A stretch of DNA of 64,000 bases from Magnetococcales bacterium (GTDB lineage Bacteria; Pseudomonadota; Magnetococcia; Magnetococcales; UBA8363). Within the stretch, counting starts at the first letter, position 1; every line of letters starts with the position of its first letter. Positions 8,419 through 18,559 of this stretch are shown here, one piece after another. The notes below the pieces were generated by a model that was not told where the DNA came from, ran no database searches, and saw only the letters and a program-made list of their open reading frames with translations. A program made the position numbers and the translations under genes. The stretch is from contig PEAK01000017.1 of the NCBI GenBank assembly GCA_002753515.1, forward strand, positions 1-64,000, read 5' to 3'.

Positions 8419-11400
8419 ATGAAATTTTCCGGATATCCCAACAAAACCGGCCTCTACGATCCTCAGTTTGAACACGATGCCTGTGGCATTGGTTTTGTCG
8501 CCCAGATCAACGGCGAAAAGTCCCACCAGATCATCAAGACAGGTCTTGAAGTCCTGATCAACATGACGCATCGAGGGGCTTCGGGATCGGATCCCCTTAC
8601 CGGTGACGGTGCTGGCATCATGATTCAAATGCCGGATGCCTTCATGCGGCAGGAGTGTGAGGAACTTGGCATTGCGCTGCCCCCCGAGGGGGATTATGGC
8701 GTTGGTACCATCTTTTTGCCCAAAGACACCTTGCTGCGGGAATCCTGTTGTCGTCTGGTGGAGAAAACCATCACCGAGGAGGGGCAGTTGTTTCTGGGCT
8801 GGCGCGATGTGCCGGCGAGCGTGGATGCCCGCATCGGTTATACGGCCAAGGCATCGGAGCCCTCGGTGCGCCAGATCATTATCGGTGCGCGTAATCGCCC
8901 GGAAGATGCCGATGATTTGTGGATGGAGCGCAAGCTCTTCATCATTCGTCGCCGCATCGAAAAATTGGTGATGGGATACAGTGCCGAGGAAATCAAGGCC
9001 TTCCACATCTGTAGCCTCTCTTCCCGCACCCTTCTCTATAAAGGGATGTTTCTCGCCGACCAGTTGGGGGATTATTTCCCCGATCTGAAGGATCCCGCCA
9101 TGGTTACCGCCTTTGCCATGGTGCATCAACGCTATTCCACCAATACCTTTCCCACATGGCACTTGGCGCACCCGTTTCGCATGATATGCCACAACGGGGA
9201 GATCAATACGCTACGTGGCAACATCAACTGGATGCGTGCCCGCGAGGCGACCCTCTCCTCGCCGTTGTTCGGCAATGATATCAGCAAACTCTACCCCATC
9301 ATTCCCGAGGGGATTTCCGATTCCGCCTCCTTTGACAGGGCTGTGGAATTTTTAACCATTTCGGGTCGTTCCCTGCCCCATGCTATGATGATGCTGATTC
9401 CCGAGGCATGGGAAAATCACAAGCACATGGATCCGGATCGACGGGCATTCTATGAATTCAACGCCTCGATCATGGAACCTTGGGATGGTCCGGCAGCCGT
9501 GGCTTTTACGGATGGTCGCTATATCGGTGCCACCCTTGACCGCAATGGTCTCAGACCGGCGCGCTATATCGTGACCAAGGGGGGGATTTGTGTCATGGCC
9601 TCAGAGGCCGGCACCGTCACCGTCCCCCCGGAAGAGCAGCTTTACAGTTGGCGCTTGCAACCGGGACGCATGTTTGTCATTGATCTGAAAAAAGGGTGCA
9701 TCATTGAAGATCATGAAATCAAGGCGGAGATCGTCGGGTCCAAGCCATACCGCAAGTGGGTTGAGGAGGGGTTGGTACGCTTGGAAACGCTGCCGCCGGG
9801 GTCTGAGGAAGCCCGGGAGAGCGAACCATTGCACCTCAGGCAGGTTGTCTTTGGCTATAGCGAAGAGGATATCAACGTTCTTATCGCCCCCATGGGATTG
9901 AATGGCGAGGAACCCACCGGTTCCATGGGCAACGATGCCGCTTTGGCGGTACTTTCCGACCGTCCGATCTCGCTGTTCAATTATTTCAAACAATTGTTTG
10001 CCCAGGTTACCAACCCGGCCATTGACCCGATTCGTGAAGAGTTGGTCATGAGCTTGAACATGCAACTGGGTCCGGTTGGCAATTTGTTGGATGAATCCCC
10101 CAAGCATGTCAGGCGCATTGCGCTGGCACAGCCCATCCTGACCAATGCCGACCTGGAGAAGATCCGTGCTGTCGCTACCAGCGGCTTGAAGTCGGCCACG
10201 TTTTCGACCCTTTTTCCCAAGAGTCAGGGTGCCGGGGGTATGCGGCGCGCCCTGTCCGATTTGTTCACGCAGATTTCCCAGGCACTGACCCAGGGTGTCA
10301 ACCTGATCATTCTGAGCGACCGGGGTGTCAATGCCGAAAAAGTTCCCATTCCCATACTATTGGCCACTTCGGCGGTACATCACAACTTGATTCGTTCCGG
10401 GGACCGTACCAAGGCCAGTATTCTTGTTGAGACGGGCGAGGCACGGGAGGTCAATCATTTCGCCCTTTTGGTGGGTTACGGCGCCAACGCCGTCAATCCT
10501 TACCTGGTGTTTGAAACCATTGGCAAATTGTGTGACGACAAGCTGTTTTTTGGCGAGATGCCGGCCAAGACGGTGCAATACAACTACGTCAAGGCGATCA
10601 ACAAGGGTATGTTGAAGGTATTCTCCAAAATGGGGATTTCCACGCTGTTCAGTTATTGTGGTGCCCAGATTTTTGAGGCCATCGGCTTGGATCATTATGT
10701 GGTGGAACGGTATTTCACCGGGACGGTTTCCCGTATCCAGGGGATCACCCTGGACCAGATCGCCGAAGAGAGCATTCGCCGACATCAAATGGCCTATGGG
10801 GATCGGGTGTTGCCGGGGCAAACCCTGGATATTGGCGGTGACTACAAATATCGCCAGGGGGGGGAGCGGCACCTGTGGAATCCGGAAACGTTGACCAAAT
10901 TGCAGCATGCCACCCGCAGCAATGATTATCGTACCTTCAAGGAATTTTCCCGGCTGATCGACGAACAGGCGGAAGAGTTGTGTACGTTGCGTGGCTTGTT
11001 TCTGCTCAAGAAGGCCCATACACCGATTCCATTGGAGCAGGTGGAACCGGCGGCGGAGATTGTCAAACGTTTTGTCACCGGGGCCATGTCTTATGGGTCG
11101 ATCTCCAAGGAGGCCCACGAAACATTGGCGATTGCCATGAATCGCATTGGCGGGCAATCCAACACCGGTGAGGGGGGAGAGGATCCGGAGCGGTTTTCCC
11201 CCCGTCCCAATGGCGACATGGCCCGCAGTGCCATCAAGCAGGTTGCCTCCGGGCGTTTTGGCGTCAGTAGCCATTACCTGGTCAACAGTACCGAAATGCA
11301 GATCAAGATCGCCCAGGGGGCGAAGCCGGGTGAAGGGGGGCAGTTGCCCGGGTACAAGGTCAATGATGTCATTGCCAAGGTGCGCAACACCACCCCCGGG

Positions 11401-12954
11401 GTGACGTTGATTTCACCCCCGCCGCATCACGATATTTATTCCATCGAAGATTTGGCGCAATTGATCTTTGACCTGAAAAACGTAAACGCTTCGGCCCGTG
11501 TTTCGGTCAAGCTGGTGGCGGAAGTGGGTGTGGGTACGGTGGCTGCCGGTGTTTCCAAGGCGCACGCCGACATGGTGCTGATTTCCGGGGGGGATGGTGG
11601 TACCGGGGCCAGCCCTTTGAGTTCCATCAAACATGCGGGGATTCCCTGGGAGTTGGGTTTGGCCGAGGCGCAACAAACATTGGTGTTGAACGATTTGCGG
11701 GGCCGTATACGCTTGCAGGTGGATGGCCAGTTTCGGACTGGTCGCGACGTGGCCATTGCCGCGTTGCTCGGGGCTGAGGAGTATGGTTTTGCCACGGCAC
11801 CCCTGGTGGTGGAAGGGTGTGTCATGATGCGCAAGTGCCATTTGGGAACCTGCCCGGTGGGGATTGCGACCCAGGAGATGGAACTGCGCAAAAAGTTTAC
11901 CGGCAAGCCCGAATATCTGGTTAATTATTTCTTCTTCGTTGCCAATGAGTTGCGCGAAATCATGTCGGAGATGGGGTTCAGGCGTCTGGATGACATGATT
12001 GGCCGCGTGGATCGTATCCAAACCAATCGCGCCATCGAACATTGGAAAGCCAAAGGTTTGGATTTTTCCGCAATTCTGAAAAAACCCGATGTCCCGTCCA
12101 ATATTGCCACGCGCAAGGTACAGGATCAGGATCACGGGATCAGGAATGTGCTGGATCACAAACTGGTGGATCTGGCGTATCGGGCTTTTGATACGGGTGA
12201 GCCTTTGGAGATCCGCCTTCCCATCCGCAACACCGACCGCACGGTGGGTGCCATGTTGGGTGGGGAAATATCCAAACGCTTTGGCCTGAATGGGTTGCCG
12301 GAGAACACCATCAACATTCAGTTCAGTGGTGTCGCCGGGCAAAGTTTTGGTGCCTTCAATGTACGCGGCGTTTCTTTGAACCTTGAGGGATCGGCCAACG
12401 ATTATGTCGGCAAGGGGATGTCGGGCGGTCGCATCAGCATCCGCTTCCACCCCAGGGCGCAGTTGGTCCCCGAAGATAACATCATTGCCGGGAATACCAT
12501 CCTCTATGGGGCCACCGGTGGTGAGGCCTATTTCAGTGGTGTGGTCGGCGAACGGTTCGCGGTGCGTAATTCTGGAGCGGTTGCCGTGGTGGAAGGGTTG
12601 GGAGATCACGGCTGCGAATACATGACCGGCGGGATCGTCGTGGTGTTGGGCCGGACAGGTCGCAACTTTGCGGCTGGTATGAGTGGTGGTGTTGCTTATG
12701 TCCTGGATGCGGAAAAGCAATTCAAGGCTTTGTGCAACACCTCCATGGTGGCCCTGGAGCGTTTGGAGGAAAAGGATGATGACGTGGTGCGAACGTTGAT
12801 TACGAATCATCAACAACACACTTCGAGTCGGTTGGCGGGTCGTCTTTTAGCCGATTGGCATAATGTGCGCGAGCAATTCGTCAAGGTGATGCCCCATGAA
12901 TACCGAAGGGTCCTTGAGGAAATAAAAAAGAAGGAGGCCGTTGGTCATGGGTAA
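8419..12954 (+). CDS. gltB: Glutamate synthase large (alpha) subunit
   Basis: 1511 residues, the full family length. It releases ammonia from glutamine and passes it to 2-oxoglutarate to make glutamate. A short propeptide precedes Cys22 in HDACGIGF, the N-terminal nucleophile of the class II amidotransferase domain (about 22-430). The central domain follows, then the FMN-binding synthase domain (about 830-1210; GAMSYGSISKEAH, GGDGGTGASPLSS) with the 3Fe-4S cluster cysteines in CVMMRKCHLGTCPVGIA, and the C-terminal beta-helix (about 1270-1480). gltD follows with a short overlap. The complex acts in the cytoplasm in nitrogen assimilation. Confidence 0.97.
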   Translation: MKFSGYPNKTGLYDPQFEHDACGIGFVAQINGEKSHQIIKTGLEVLINMTHRGASGSDPLTGDGAGIMIQMPDAFMRQECEELGIALPPEGDYGVGTIFLPKDTLLRESCCRLVEKTITEEGQLFLGWRDVPASVDARIGYTAKASEPSVRQIIIGARNRPEDADDLWMERKLFIIRRRIEKLVMGYSAEEIKAFHICSLSSRTLLYKGMFLADQLGDYFPDLKDPAMVTAFAMVHQRYSTNTFPTWHLAHPFRMICHNGEINTLRGNINWMRAREATLSSPLFGNDISKLYPIIPEGISDSASFDRAVEFLTISGRSLPHAMMMLIPEAWENHKHMDPDRRAFYEFNASIMEPWDGPAAVAFTDGRYIGATLDRNGLRPARYIVTKGGICVMASEAGTVTVPPEEQLYSWRLQPGRMFVIDLKKGCIIEDHEIKAEIVGSKPYRKWVEEGLVRLETLPPGSEEARESEPLHLRQVVFGYSEEDINVLIAPMGLNGEEPTGSMGNDAALAVLSDRPISLFNYFKQLFAQVTNPAIDPIREELVMSLNMQLGPVGNLLDESPKHVRRIALAQPILTNADLEKIRAVATSGLKSATFSTLFPKSQGAGGMRRALSDLFTQISQALTQGVNLIILSDRGVNAEKVPIPILLATSAVHHNLIRSGDRTKASILVETGEAREVNHFALLVGYGANAVNPYLVFETIGKLCDDKLFFGEMPAKTVQYNYVKAINKGMLKVFSKMGISTLFSYCGAQIFEAIGLDHYVVERYFTGTVSRIQGITLDQIAEESIRRHQMAYGDRVLPGQTLDIGGDYKYRQGGERHLWNPETLTKLQHATRSNDYRTFKEFSRLIDEQAEELCTLRGLFLLKKAHTPIPLEQVEPAAEIVKRFVTGAMSYGSISKEAHETLAIAMNRIGGQSNTGEGGEDPERFSPRPNGDMARSAIKQVASGRFGVSSHYLVNSTEMQIKIAQGAKPGEGGQLPGYKVNDVIAKVRNTTPGVTLISPPPHHDIYSIEDLAQLIFDLKNVNASARVSVKLVAEVGVGTVAAGVSKAHADMVLISGGDGGTGASPLSSIKHAGIPWELGLAEAQQTLVLNDLRGRIRLQVDGQFRTGRDVAIAALLGAEEYGFATAPLVVEGCVMMRKCHLGTCPVGIATQEMELRKKFTGKPEYLVNYFFFVANELREIMSEMGFRRLDDMIGRVDRIQTNRAIEHWKAKGLDFSAILKKPDVPSNIATRKVQDQDHGIRNVLDHKLVDLAYRAFDTGEPLEIRLPIRNTDRTVGAMLGGEISKRFGLNGLPENTINIQFSGVAGQSFGAFNVRGVSLNLEGSANDYVGKGMSGGRISIRFHPRAQLVPEDNIIAGNTILYGATGGEAYFSGVVGERFAVRNSGAVAVVEGLGDHGCEYMTGGIVVVLGRTGRNFAAGMSGGVAYVLDAEKQFKALCNTSMVALERLEEKDDDVVRTLITNHQQHTSSRLAGRLLADWHNVREQFVKVMPHEYRRVLEEIKKKEAVGHG

Positions 12955-14377
12955 GGCAACGGGGTTTATGGAGATTAATCGGGAAACGCCCGAGGAACGG
13001 GATGTCCAGGAGCGTATTCGCGACTATAAGGAGTTGTATCTCCCCTTTTCCAACGAAAAGTTGCAGGAACAGGCGGCCCGCTGCATGGATTGCGGGGTGC
13101 CGTTTTGCCATTCCGGGTGTTCGCTGAACAATATCATTCCCCAGTGGAATGATTGGGTATATCGGGGACGCTGGGATTTGGCGGTGGAAACGTTGCACCG
13201 TACCAACAATTTTCCCGAATTCACCGGGCGGGTGTGCCCGGCCCCATGTGAGAGTTCCTGTGTGGTGGGAATCAATCGCGAACCCGTGTCGATTCGTGAA
13301 ATTGAGCGGGTCATTGCCGAAGAGGGATGGAAGCGAGGCTTGATCGTCCCGGTTCCCCCCCGGAAAAAGACCGGCAAGCGTGTCGTGATTGTTGGTTCGG
13401 GACCTGCCGGTTTGGCGGCGGCGCAACAATTGGCGCGACTGGGTCACGATTGTACCGTTTTGGAAAAAAATGAACAGGCGGGTGGATTGCTGCGTTTCGG
13501 TATCCCCGATTTTAAACTGGATAAATCGGTTATTGATCGCCGCTTGGGCCAATTGGTCGCTGAAGGGGTGACGATCCGGACGGGGGTTACCGCAGGTCGT
13601 GACCCCACGTTTGAACAACTGCGTCGTGATTATGATGCGCTGTTATTGTGTGGTGGGTCGGAGGTGCCGCGTGACTTACCTTTGCCGGGACGGGAGTTGC
13701 GAGGAATCCACTTTGCAATGGACTTCCTAACCCAGCAAAATCGCCGCATTGCGGGATCCCCTCTCGGGCAGGGGCCGGAAATTTTGGCGACGGGCAAACA
13801 TGTGGTGGTGGTGGGTGGCGGCGATACCGGTTCCGACTGTGTGGGGACTTCGGTGCGCCAGGGGGCGTTGAGTGTTACGCAAATCGAACTCCTTCCCAAA
13901 CCCCCGGCGGCACGGGCACCGGAAACACCATGGCCGCTGTGGCCCTATCAGTTGCGCACATCCTCTTCGCATCGCGAGGGGTGTACGCGACTGTGGAGTA
14001 TTCAAAGCAAAGGTTTTACCGGGGAATCGGGTCAGGTGCGGCAATTGGAGTGTGTTCGTCTGCTGTGGGAGCAAAAGGTGGATGGCGGGCAGTTGACGAT
14101 GAAAGAAGTGCCGGAGAGTTCGTTCTCCTTGAAGGCGGACCTTGTTCTCCTGGCCATGGGTTTTGTTCACCCGGAACGGGGGGGGCTGTTGCAGGATGTT
14201 GCCCTCGATTCCAGAGGCAATGTGGTGATCGACAAGAATCACATGACCAGTGTGGCCGGGGTGTTTGCCGCCGGCGACATGGCTACCGGGCAGTCTCTCG
14301 TGCTGAAGGCCATTGCCGGGGGACGCAGGGCGGCGCAGGGTGTGGACGCATGGTTGCGGCAGGGGGCGAACGTTTAA
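12947..14377 (+). CDS. gltD: Glutamate synthase small (beta) subunit
   Basis: About 476 residues. It oxidises NADPH and feeds electrons through FAD and iron-sulfur clusters to GltB. N-terminal cysteines (CMDCGVPFCHSGCSLNN, and CPAPCESSC) bind two 4Fe-4S clusters. Two Rossmann signatures follow, VIVGSGPAGLAAA near 148 for FAD and VVVVGGGDTGSDC near 287 for NADPH, and GVFAAGDMATGQSLV closes the FAD site. The ATG at 12947 is chosen because AGGAGG lies about 9 bases upstream; an in-frame TTG six bases earlier is less likely. It overlaps the end of gltB by 8 bases. Confidence 0.96.
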   Translation: MGKATGFMEINRETPEERDVQERIRDYKELYLPFSNEKLQEQAARCMDCGVPFCHSGCSLNNIIPQWNDWVYRGRWDLAVETLHRTNNFPEFTGRVCPAPCESSCVVGINREPVSIREIERVIAEEGWKRGLIVPVPPRKKTGKRVVIVGSGPAGLAAAQQLARLGHDCTVLEKNEQAGGLLRFGIPDFKLDKSVIDRRLGQLVAEGVTIRTGVTAGRDPTFEQLRRDYDALLLCGGSEVPRDLPLPGRELRGIHFAMDFLTQQNRRIAGSPLGQGPEILATGKHVVVVGGGDTGSDCVGTSVRQGALSVTQIELLPKPPAARAPETPWPLWPYQLRTSSSHREGCTRLWSIQSKGFTGESGQVRQLECVRLLWEQKVDGGQLTMKEVPESSFSLKADLVLLAMGFVHPERGGLLQDVALDSRGNVVIDKNHMTSVAGVFAAGDMATGQSLVLKAIAGGRRAAQGVDAWLRQGANV

Positions 14378-14400
14378 CGAAGAAACTTTCAGGTCATGGG

Positions 14401-14429
14401 TTGATGTTTGTCTCTGACTTTCATAAACT
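14401..14429 (+). promoter_or_regulatory. Possible sigma-70 promoter for zapB-like/zapA
   Basis: TTGATG (14401-14406) and TAAACT (14424-14429) are spaced by 17 bases in the short gap between gltD and the zapB-like gene. This is a moderate match only. Confidence 0.35.
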
Positions 14430-14476
14430 GTTGCCCACTGAAATGTTAACAATCTGAAATATTGGAGATGACGCTC

Positions 14477-14764
14477 ATGGAAGAACATGGATCAAATGCG
14501 TCAGGTCGGGGTAACTTACAGGACCTGTTGACCCAGTTGGAAAATCGCTGGGGAAGGATGGTGGAACTCGTTGGCAGGTTGCGTGAGGAGAATACCTTTC
14601 TTCAGGAACAGTTGCGCGATCGTGAGGAGAGGTCGGTTCAGCTTGAGGGCCAGCATCAGGAAGCGCAACGTAGGCTTGAGGATTTGCTCCGGGAAAAAGA
14701 CCAATTGGCCGTGCGTCTTGAAACATTGTTGGCCCAGATGAACACTTTTGAAAACACTCACTAG
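14477..14764 (+). CDS. ZapB-like coiled-coil cell-division protein
   Basis: About 95 residues, nearly all one predicted coiled coil (about 20-90; LENRWGRMVELVGRLREEN, then REERSVQLEGQHQEAQRRLE). Small coiled-coil proteins of the ZapB/TIGR02449 type are regularly encoded directly before zapA, which is the case here. ZapB links ZapA-decorated FtsZ to the chromosome terminus in enterobacteria; the function here is inferred from context and shape. The ATG at 14477 has GGAG about 9 bases upstream; earlier in-frame TTG (14462) and ATG (14468) lack a site. Confidence 0.65.
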   Translation: MEEHGSNASGRGNLQDLLTQLENRWGRMVELVGRLREENTFLQEQLRDREERSVQLEGQHQEAQRRLEDLLREKDQLAVRLETLLAQMNTFENTH

Positions 14765-14778
14765 GGACAACGGCAGCG

Positions 14779-15102
14779 TTGCTTAAGGCCATGTTGGATA
14801 CAGTGGAAGTGCGCGTTCATGGCCAAGTCTTCAAGATGCGCGCCAACTATGAGGAAGGCTATATCGAGCGGATTGCCGAGTATGTGGATGGGATCCTGGC
14901 TCAGTTATCGCGCAGCTTTGGCAGTCAGCCCGGTCATCGGTTGGCCGTCATGGCGGCGATACAAATAGCCGACACGCTTTTTCAGGAAAAGGCAAAAAAT
15001 GACGCCCGAAGCGTGCGGCAGGAAGAAACTGAAGAGGTGGAGGCGATACTGTCCCGATTGATCGTGGACAGTGACCGTCTCTTGGGACAAGATGGTAAGT
15101 AA
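14779..15102 (+). CDS. zapA: Cell division protein ZapA
   Basis: 107 residues. VEVRVHGQVFKMRANYEEGYIERIAEYVD at the N-terminus is the ZapA globular head, followed by AAIQIADTLFQEK and a C-terminal coiled coil. ZapA dimers or tetramers crosslink FtsZ protofilaments at the Z ring. The start could be the TTG at 14779 (AGGGA about 10 bases upstream) or the ATG at 14791; the protein differs by four residues. The next gene product is 6S RNA, as in gammaproteobacterial zapA-ssrS-ygfA. Confidence 0.9.
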   Translation: MLKAMLDTVEVRVHGQVFKMRANYEEGYIERIAEYVDGILAQLSRSFGSQPGHRLAVMAAIQIADTLFQEKAKNDARSVRQEETEEVEAILSRLIVDSDRLLGQDGK

Positions 15103-15275
15103 CCCCCTGCGGTGTTCGAGAGGACTGTCTTCCTCCTGAGCCGATAACTACGAGCCCTGGGATCCTGCGCTGTCCGTGGAGAGTCTGCTGTATTGCTGAC
15201 CGGAAGCGGTTATCGGGAGCCCACTTAATCCAAGGGTTCAGAGAGAGCGCGTCTAACGGCACATGTGGGGGGGTT
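15103..15275 (+). ncRNA. ssrS: 6S RNA
   Basis: The stretch shows the conserved 6S elements in order: a 5' C-rich closing strand with GTGTTCG (about 15103-15118), CTGAGCCGATA (about 15137-15147), a central unpaired region, CGGTTATCGGGAGCC, then CCAAGGGTTCA (about 15232-15242) and CTAACGGCAC before a 3' G-run that can pair with the 5' C-run. 6S RNA mimics an open promoter and sequesters sigma-70 RNA polymerase in stationary phase. The location between zapA and the 5-formyl-THF cyclo-ligase gene is the classic one. Exact ends are estimated; the 3' G-run overlaps the ribosome binding region of the next gene. Confidence 0.85.
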
Positions 15276-15278
15276 CCG

Positions 15279-15905
15279 GTGTACCAGGACAAAAAGGTAT
15301 TGCGTCGCCTGTTGCGTGAACGGCGCCAAGCCCTTTCCAGTCAGGAGCGCGCCCGGTTGAGTACGGCTATCTGCCGCTTTTGCCTGGAGCTTCCTTCCTA
15401 TGTGTGCGCCCGATCCATAGGTATCTACAGTCCCACCGATCATGAAGTTGATCCGGCTATTCTGATGGGCCACGCCATGGGGGAGGGCAAACGGGTCGCC
15501 CTGCCGGTGACCCAACCGGACCAGAAGCGGATGGATTTTGTTGTGTGGCGTGGTGCTTGGGAGGTCGGACCATGGGGTATTTTGCAACCCGAATGGTCGG
15601 GAAGGGCAGAGGATACGATTGCCCTGTTGGAACTGGATGTACTGTTCGTCCCCTTGGTTGGTTTTGATCGTTTGGGATATCGACTGGGGTACGGGGGCGG
15701 CTATTTTGATCGCTTTCTCGCCGGTACTACAGGGGAACGACCCTGTTTGATCGGGTTGGCTTATGGTTGTCAAGAGGTGGATGGCGTGCCTGTGGAACCC
15801 CATGATCTCAGGTTGCATCAGGTCGTGACCGAAGACGGGGTGCTTTCCATGGGGCTTGAAGCTGGTTGGGATGGATTGTGTCAATCATCCACAAAAATAA
15901 GTTGA
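15279..15905 (+). CDS. 5-formyltetrahydrofolate cyclo-ligase
   Basis: 208 residues. It converts 5-formyl-THF to 5,10-methenyl-THF with ATP, returning stored formyl-folate to one-carbon metabolism. Family features are RRLLRERRQALS near the N-terminus, SIGIYSPTDHEVD, the phosphate-binding loop GYGGGYFDRFL near residue 136, and the LIGLAY strand. The GTG start at 15279 follows a G-run that belongs to the 6S RNA 3' end, so the two features abut. This gene is ygfA/fau in enterobacteria, where it is processed together with 6S RNA. Confidence 0.92.
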   Translation: MYQDKKVLRRLLRERRQALSSQERARLSTAICRFCLELPSYVCARSIGIYSPTDHEVDPAILMGHAMGEGKRVALPVTQPDQKRMDFVVWRGAWEVGPWGILQPEWSGRAEDTIALLELDVLFVPLVGFDRLGYRLGYGGGYFDRFLAGTTGERPCLIGLAYGCQEVDGVPVEPHDLRLHQVVTEDGVLSMGLEAGWDGLCQSSTKIS

Positions 15906-16042
15906 TATTTTAAAATTTAACTTTTGTCCATTTTCCTGTCCATGGGTTTTGGTTTTTTTTGCCATGGGCATGACATGGTTAACCTGCAACGATCGCCGGA
16001 TTCCGCACAATTGGGGAGGGGGCGGTTTGGAGAGTGAAGGCT

Positions 16043-17602
16043 ATGAGTATATCCGCCCTTTTGGTCGGGTTGCTGTTGGGGGCGGCCGTATCTTTTGCGG
16101 TTGTTTTTTTCCGCCAGCGCGCCGTGCAACAAGCTGTTCGCCAGCGGGAAGAAAAAGCAGAGTTGCTGATCAAGGCCGCCGAGGAAAAAGCGGCCCATGT
16201 CGCCGGCGAGATTGAACTGCGCAACAAGGCGGAGCGTCTGAAGATAGAAGAGGAGACGCGGAGTAAATACCAGACCCTTGAGGATGAGCTGGCCAAGCAA
16301 AAAGGGCGCATGGACAAGCGCGAGGAACAATTGGACCGCAAGTTTGATCAGCTTGACCAGAGGGAACGGGAACAGGAGAAACGCCGCAAACAGTTGGATG
16401 ATTTGGCACAGTCGATTGGCCAGCAAAAGAAACAGCATGACGAATTGGTGCAGCAGGCCCAGAACCGTTTGGAGCAGGTTGCCGGCATGACGGGGGAAGA
16501 GGCCCGTTCACGGTTGATGTCCATGTTTGAGGACGAGGCGCGCAATGCCTCGGCCAGATTGTTCAAACAATTGGAGACCGAAACACGCGAAACTGCGGAT
16601 CGCAAGGCGCGGGAGGTGATTGCCACTTCGATTCAACGTTTGGCGGGGGAATTCGTTTCGGAACAGACGGTATCGGTGGTCGCCTTGCCTTCGGAGGAGA
16701 TGAAAGGGCGGATCATCGGGCGTGAGGGGCGCAATATTCGCGCCCTGGAGACGGCAACCGGTTGCGATTTGATCATCGACGATACACCGGAGGCTGTGGT
16801 GATTTCCGGGTTTAACCCGGTACGGCGTCAGGTAGCGCGGCAGGCATTGGAAGAATTGATCAGCGATGGCCGGATTCATCCGGCGCGTATCGAGAGCGTC
16901 GTTAAAAAAGCCGCCATCAATGTCCAGAATGAGATCAAGGAAGCGGGTGAAAAAGCCGTTTTTGAAGTTGGTCTGACCGATATCCATCCAGAAATTGTCA
17001 AACTTTTGGGTACGTTGAAGTTTCGGACCTCCTATACGCAAAATGTGCTGTCGCACTCTGTTGAAGTGGCCTTTATCTGTGGTGCCATGGCCGAGGAGTT
17101 GGGATTGAATGGTGCCATCGCCAGACGCTGTGGTTTGCTGCACGACATTGGCAAGGCGGTTGACCATGAAATGCAGGGATCGCATGCGGTCATTGGTGGC
17201 CAGTTGGCGAAAAAATATCGGGAAAAGCCGATCGTGGTCAATTCCATCTGGTCGCATCATTTTGATATCGAACCGACATCTGTCTACGGTCCCTTGACCA
17301 ATGCCGGGGATGCGCTGTCTGCGGCGCGACCTGGTGCCAGGCGTGAAAATGTGGAAACCTATTTAAAACGTCTGGAACAATTGGAGGAGATTGCCACCAG
17401 TTTCCATGGTGTTGAAAAAGCTTTTGCCATCCAGGCGGGCCGGGAGGTCCGTGTTGTCGTCCAGTATGACAAGGTCAGTGACGAGGGTTCCATGATGTTG
17501 GCGCGGGACATCGCCACCAAGGTGGAGAATGAGATGACCTATCCCGGGCAGATCAAGATTACCGTCATTCGCGAGATGCGCACGACCCACGTTGCCAATT
17601 GA
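16043..17602 (+). CDS. rny: Ribonuclease Y
   Basis: About 519 residues. Domains in order: one N-terminal membrane segment ([20 protein letters not shown]), a long charged coiled coil (about 25-190), a KH RNA-binding domain (about 205-270; [17 protein letters not shown]), and an HD metal-dependent phosphohydrolase domain (about 330-430; [20 protein letters not shown]). RNase Y is a membrane-anchored endoribonuclease that starts mRNA decay. The ATG at 16043 is chosen over the in-frame GTG at 16034 because it leaves a clean membrane anchor and has GAAGG upstream. Its 3' end overlaps the convergent Gx-transporter gene by 38 bases. Confidence 0.94.
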   Translation: MSISALLVGLLLGAAVSFAVVFFRQRAVQQAVRQREEKAELLIKAAEEKAAHVAGEIELRNKAERLKIEEETRSKYQTLEDELAKQKGRMDKREEQLDRKFDQLDQREREQEKRRKQLDDLAQSIGQQKKQHDELVQQAQNRLEQVAGMTGEEARSRLMSMFEDEARNASARLFKQLETETRETADRKAREVIATSIQRLAGEFVSEQTVSVVALPSEEMKGRIIGREGRNIRALETATGCDLIIDDTPEAVVISGFNPVRRQVARQALEELISDGRIHPARIESVVKKAAINVQNEIKEAGEKAVFEVGLTDIHPEIVKLLGTLKFRTSYTQNVLSHSVEVAFICGAMAEELGLNGAIARRCGLLHDIGKAVDHEMQGSHAVIGGQLAKKYREKPIVVNSIWSHHFDIEPTSVYGPLTNAGDALSAARPGARRENVETYLKRLEQLEEIATSFHGVEKAFAIQAGREVRVVVQYDKVSDEGSMMLARDIATKVENEMTYPGQIKITVIREMRTTHVAN

Positions 17603-18152
17603 CCTTTCCCTGCTCCTGGCTGTTGGCGAGCCCGCCACGTTCAAGTCGTTGCAGGATGAAACAGGCAACCAGGCCATTAAAGAGCCCGGTTATCCAGGAG
17701 CCTATCAAAAACCAGGGCAATGCGGTAAACACCCCGGGATGGCCGATAATGAGTTCCTGCGCGACGAAAACCTGGGCTGTCATATGTGCCAGGGACGCGG
17801 GGATGGACAACCCCACCGGGCCAATCCGTAGCCTGGTGAGCCCAAGCACACCCATGGTGAGCAGTGCCGCCAATGCCCCTGACAAACCAAGAAAAAATGT
17901 GGGTGAAAAAAATGTTCCCATAATTAAGGATGAGGCGAAAACCCGCAGAAGCGCTACGCCGATGGCGGCACGCCAACCCAACTGCATCCAGGCTACCAAT
18001 ACAAAGATGTTGGCCAATCCGGGTTTGAACCAGGGACCGGGATAGGGCAAGCCGCTTTCCAATAGATGTGCCGTTACTGCGGCTGCGGACCAGTAGACCA
18101 CCTGGAGTTCAGGGCGCACTGTCAACGGTAGTGTTTCCGAATCCGGGTTCAT
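17565..18152 (-). CDS. Gx transporter family membrane protein
   Basis: 195 residues with about five or six hydrophobic segments. [44 protein letters not shown] and [19 protein letters not shown] are characteristic of the family once called heptaprenyl diphosphate synthase component I and now Gx transporters, ECF-S-like membrane proteins. It follows the NusG-II gene by an ATGA overlap and ends the rnf-linked minus-strand cluster. This pair is often found near ApbE and flavin-using electron-transfer proteins, so a role in flavin or quinone precursor export is an inference. Confidence 0.85.
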   Translation of the reverse strand: MNPDSETLPLTVRPELQVVYWSAAAVTAHLLESGLPYPGPWFKPGLANIFVLVAWMQLGWRAAIGVALLRVFASSLIMGTFFSPTFFLGLSGALAALLTMGVLGLTRLRIGPVGLSIPASLAHMTAQVFVAQELIIGHPGVFTALPWFLIGSWITGLFNGLVACFILQRLERGGLANSQEQGKVNWQRGSCASRE

Positions 18153-18559
18153 CGGATAATCCCGTCATACGTATCCTGGGCGGGCGTCATTTTTTCAGCC
18201 CTGTTGCCTTTGATTTGGATGACTATCCCGCAAGGAATGCAAGCCGTGACCTGGCCTGCTCTGTGTATCCAACCGGTCATGGTACCAACCAGTCTCGGGC
18301 TACGGTATTCCAATAATCGCACACGCCTGTCACGCACCTCCACCTGAACCGGTCCCAATTTGCCTTGAACCTGCGAAACCTTGTCACGGCCAAGTGGCCA
18401 TAGGGTTTCCTTCGCTTGTGCATCACGTATGACGACAATTTCTTCCCCGGAATCACCCAGCGTCTCAATGCATGCGCCCATGACCAACAGGGCGCACAGG
18501 AGTGCCAGCCATCGATCGGCAACATGGGTACAGCGAGTCCACGCCTCCAATGCTGTCAT
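18149..18559 (-). CDS. NusG domain II (DUF1312) membrane-anchored protein
   Basis: About 136 residues. One hydrophobic N-terminal segment (WLALLCALLVMGACIETL) anchors a periplasmic beta domain, with VRDRRVRLLEYRSPRLVG and GWIHRAGQVTACIPCGIVIQI matching the NusG-II/DUF1312 pattern. The first member of the usual SPC cysteine pattern is Arg here, while CIPC is kept. The start is the ATG at 18559, which overlaps the apbE stop by ATGA and has GGAGG just upstream; an ATG at 18574 is the alternative. Function unknown; it is regularly linked to Gx transporters. Confidence 0.75.
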   Translation of the reverse strand: MTALEAWTRCTHVADRWLALLCALLVMGACIETLGDSGEEIVVIRDAQAKETLWPLGRDKVSQVQGKLGPVQVEVRDRRVRLLEYRSPRLVGTMTGWIHRAGQVTACIPCGIVIQIKGNRAEKMTPAQDTYDGIIR

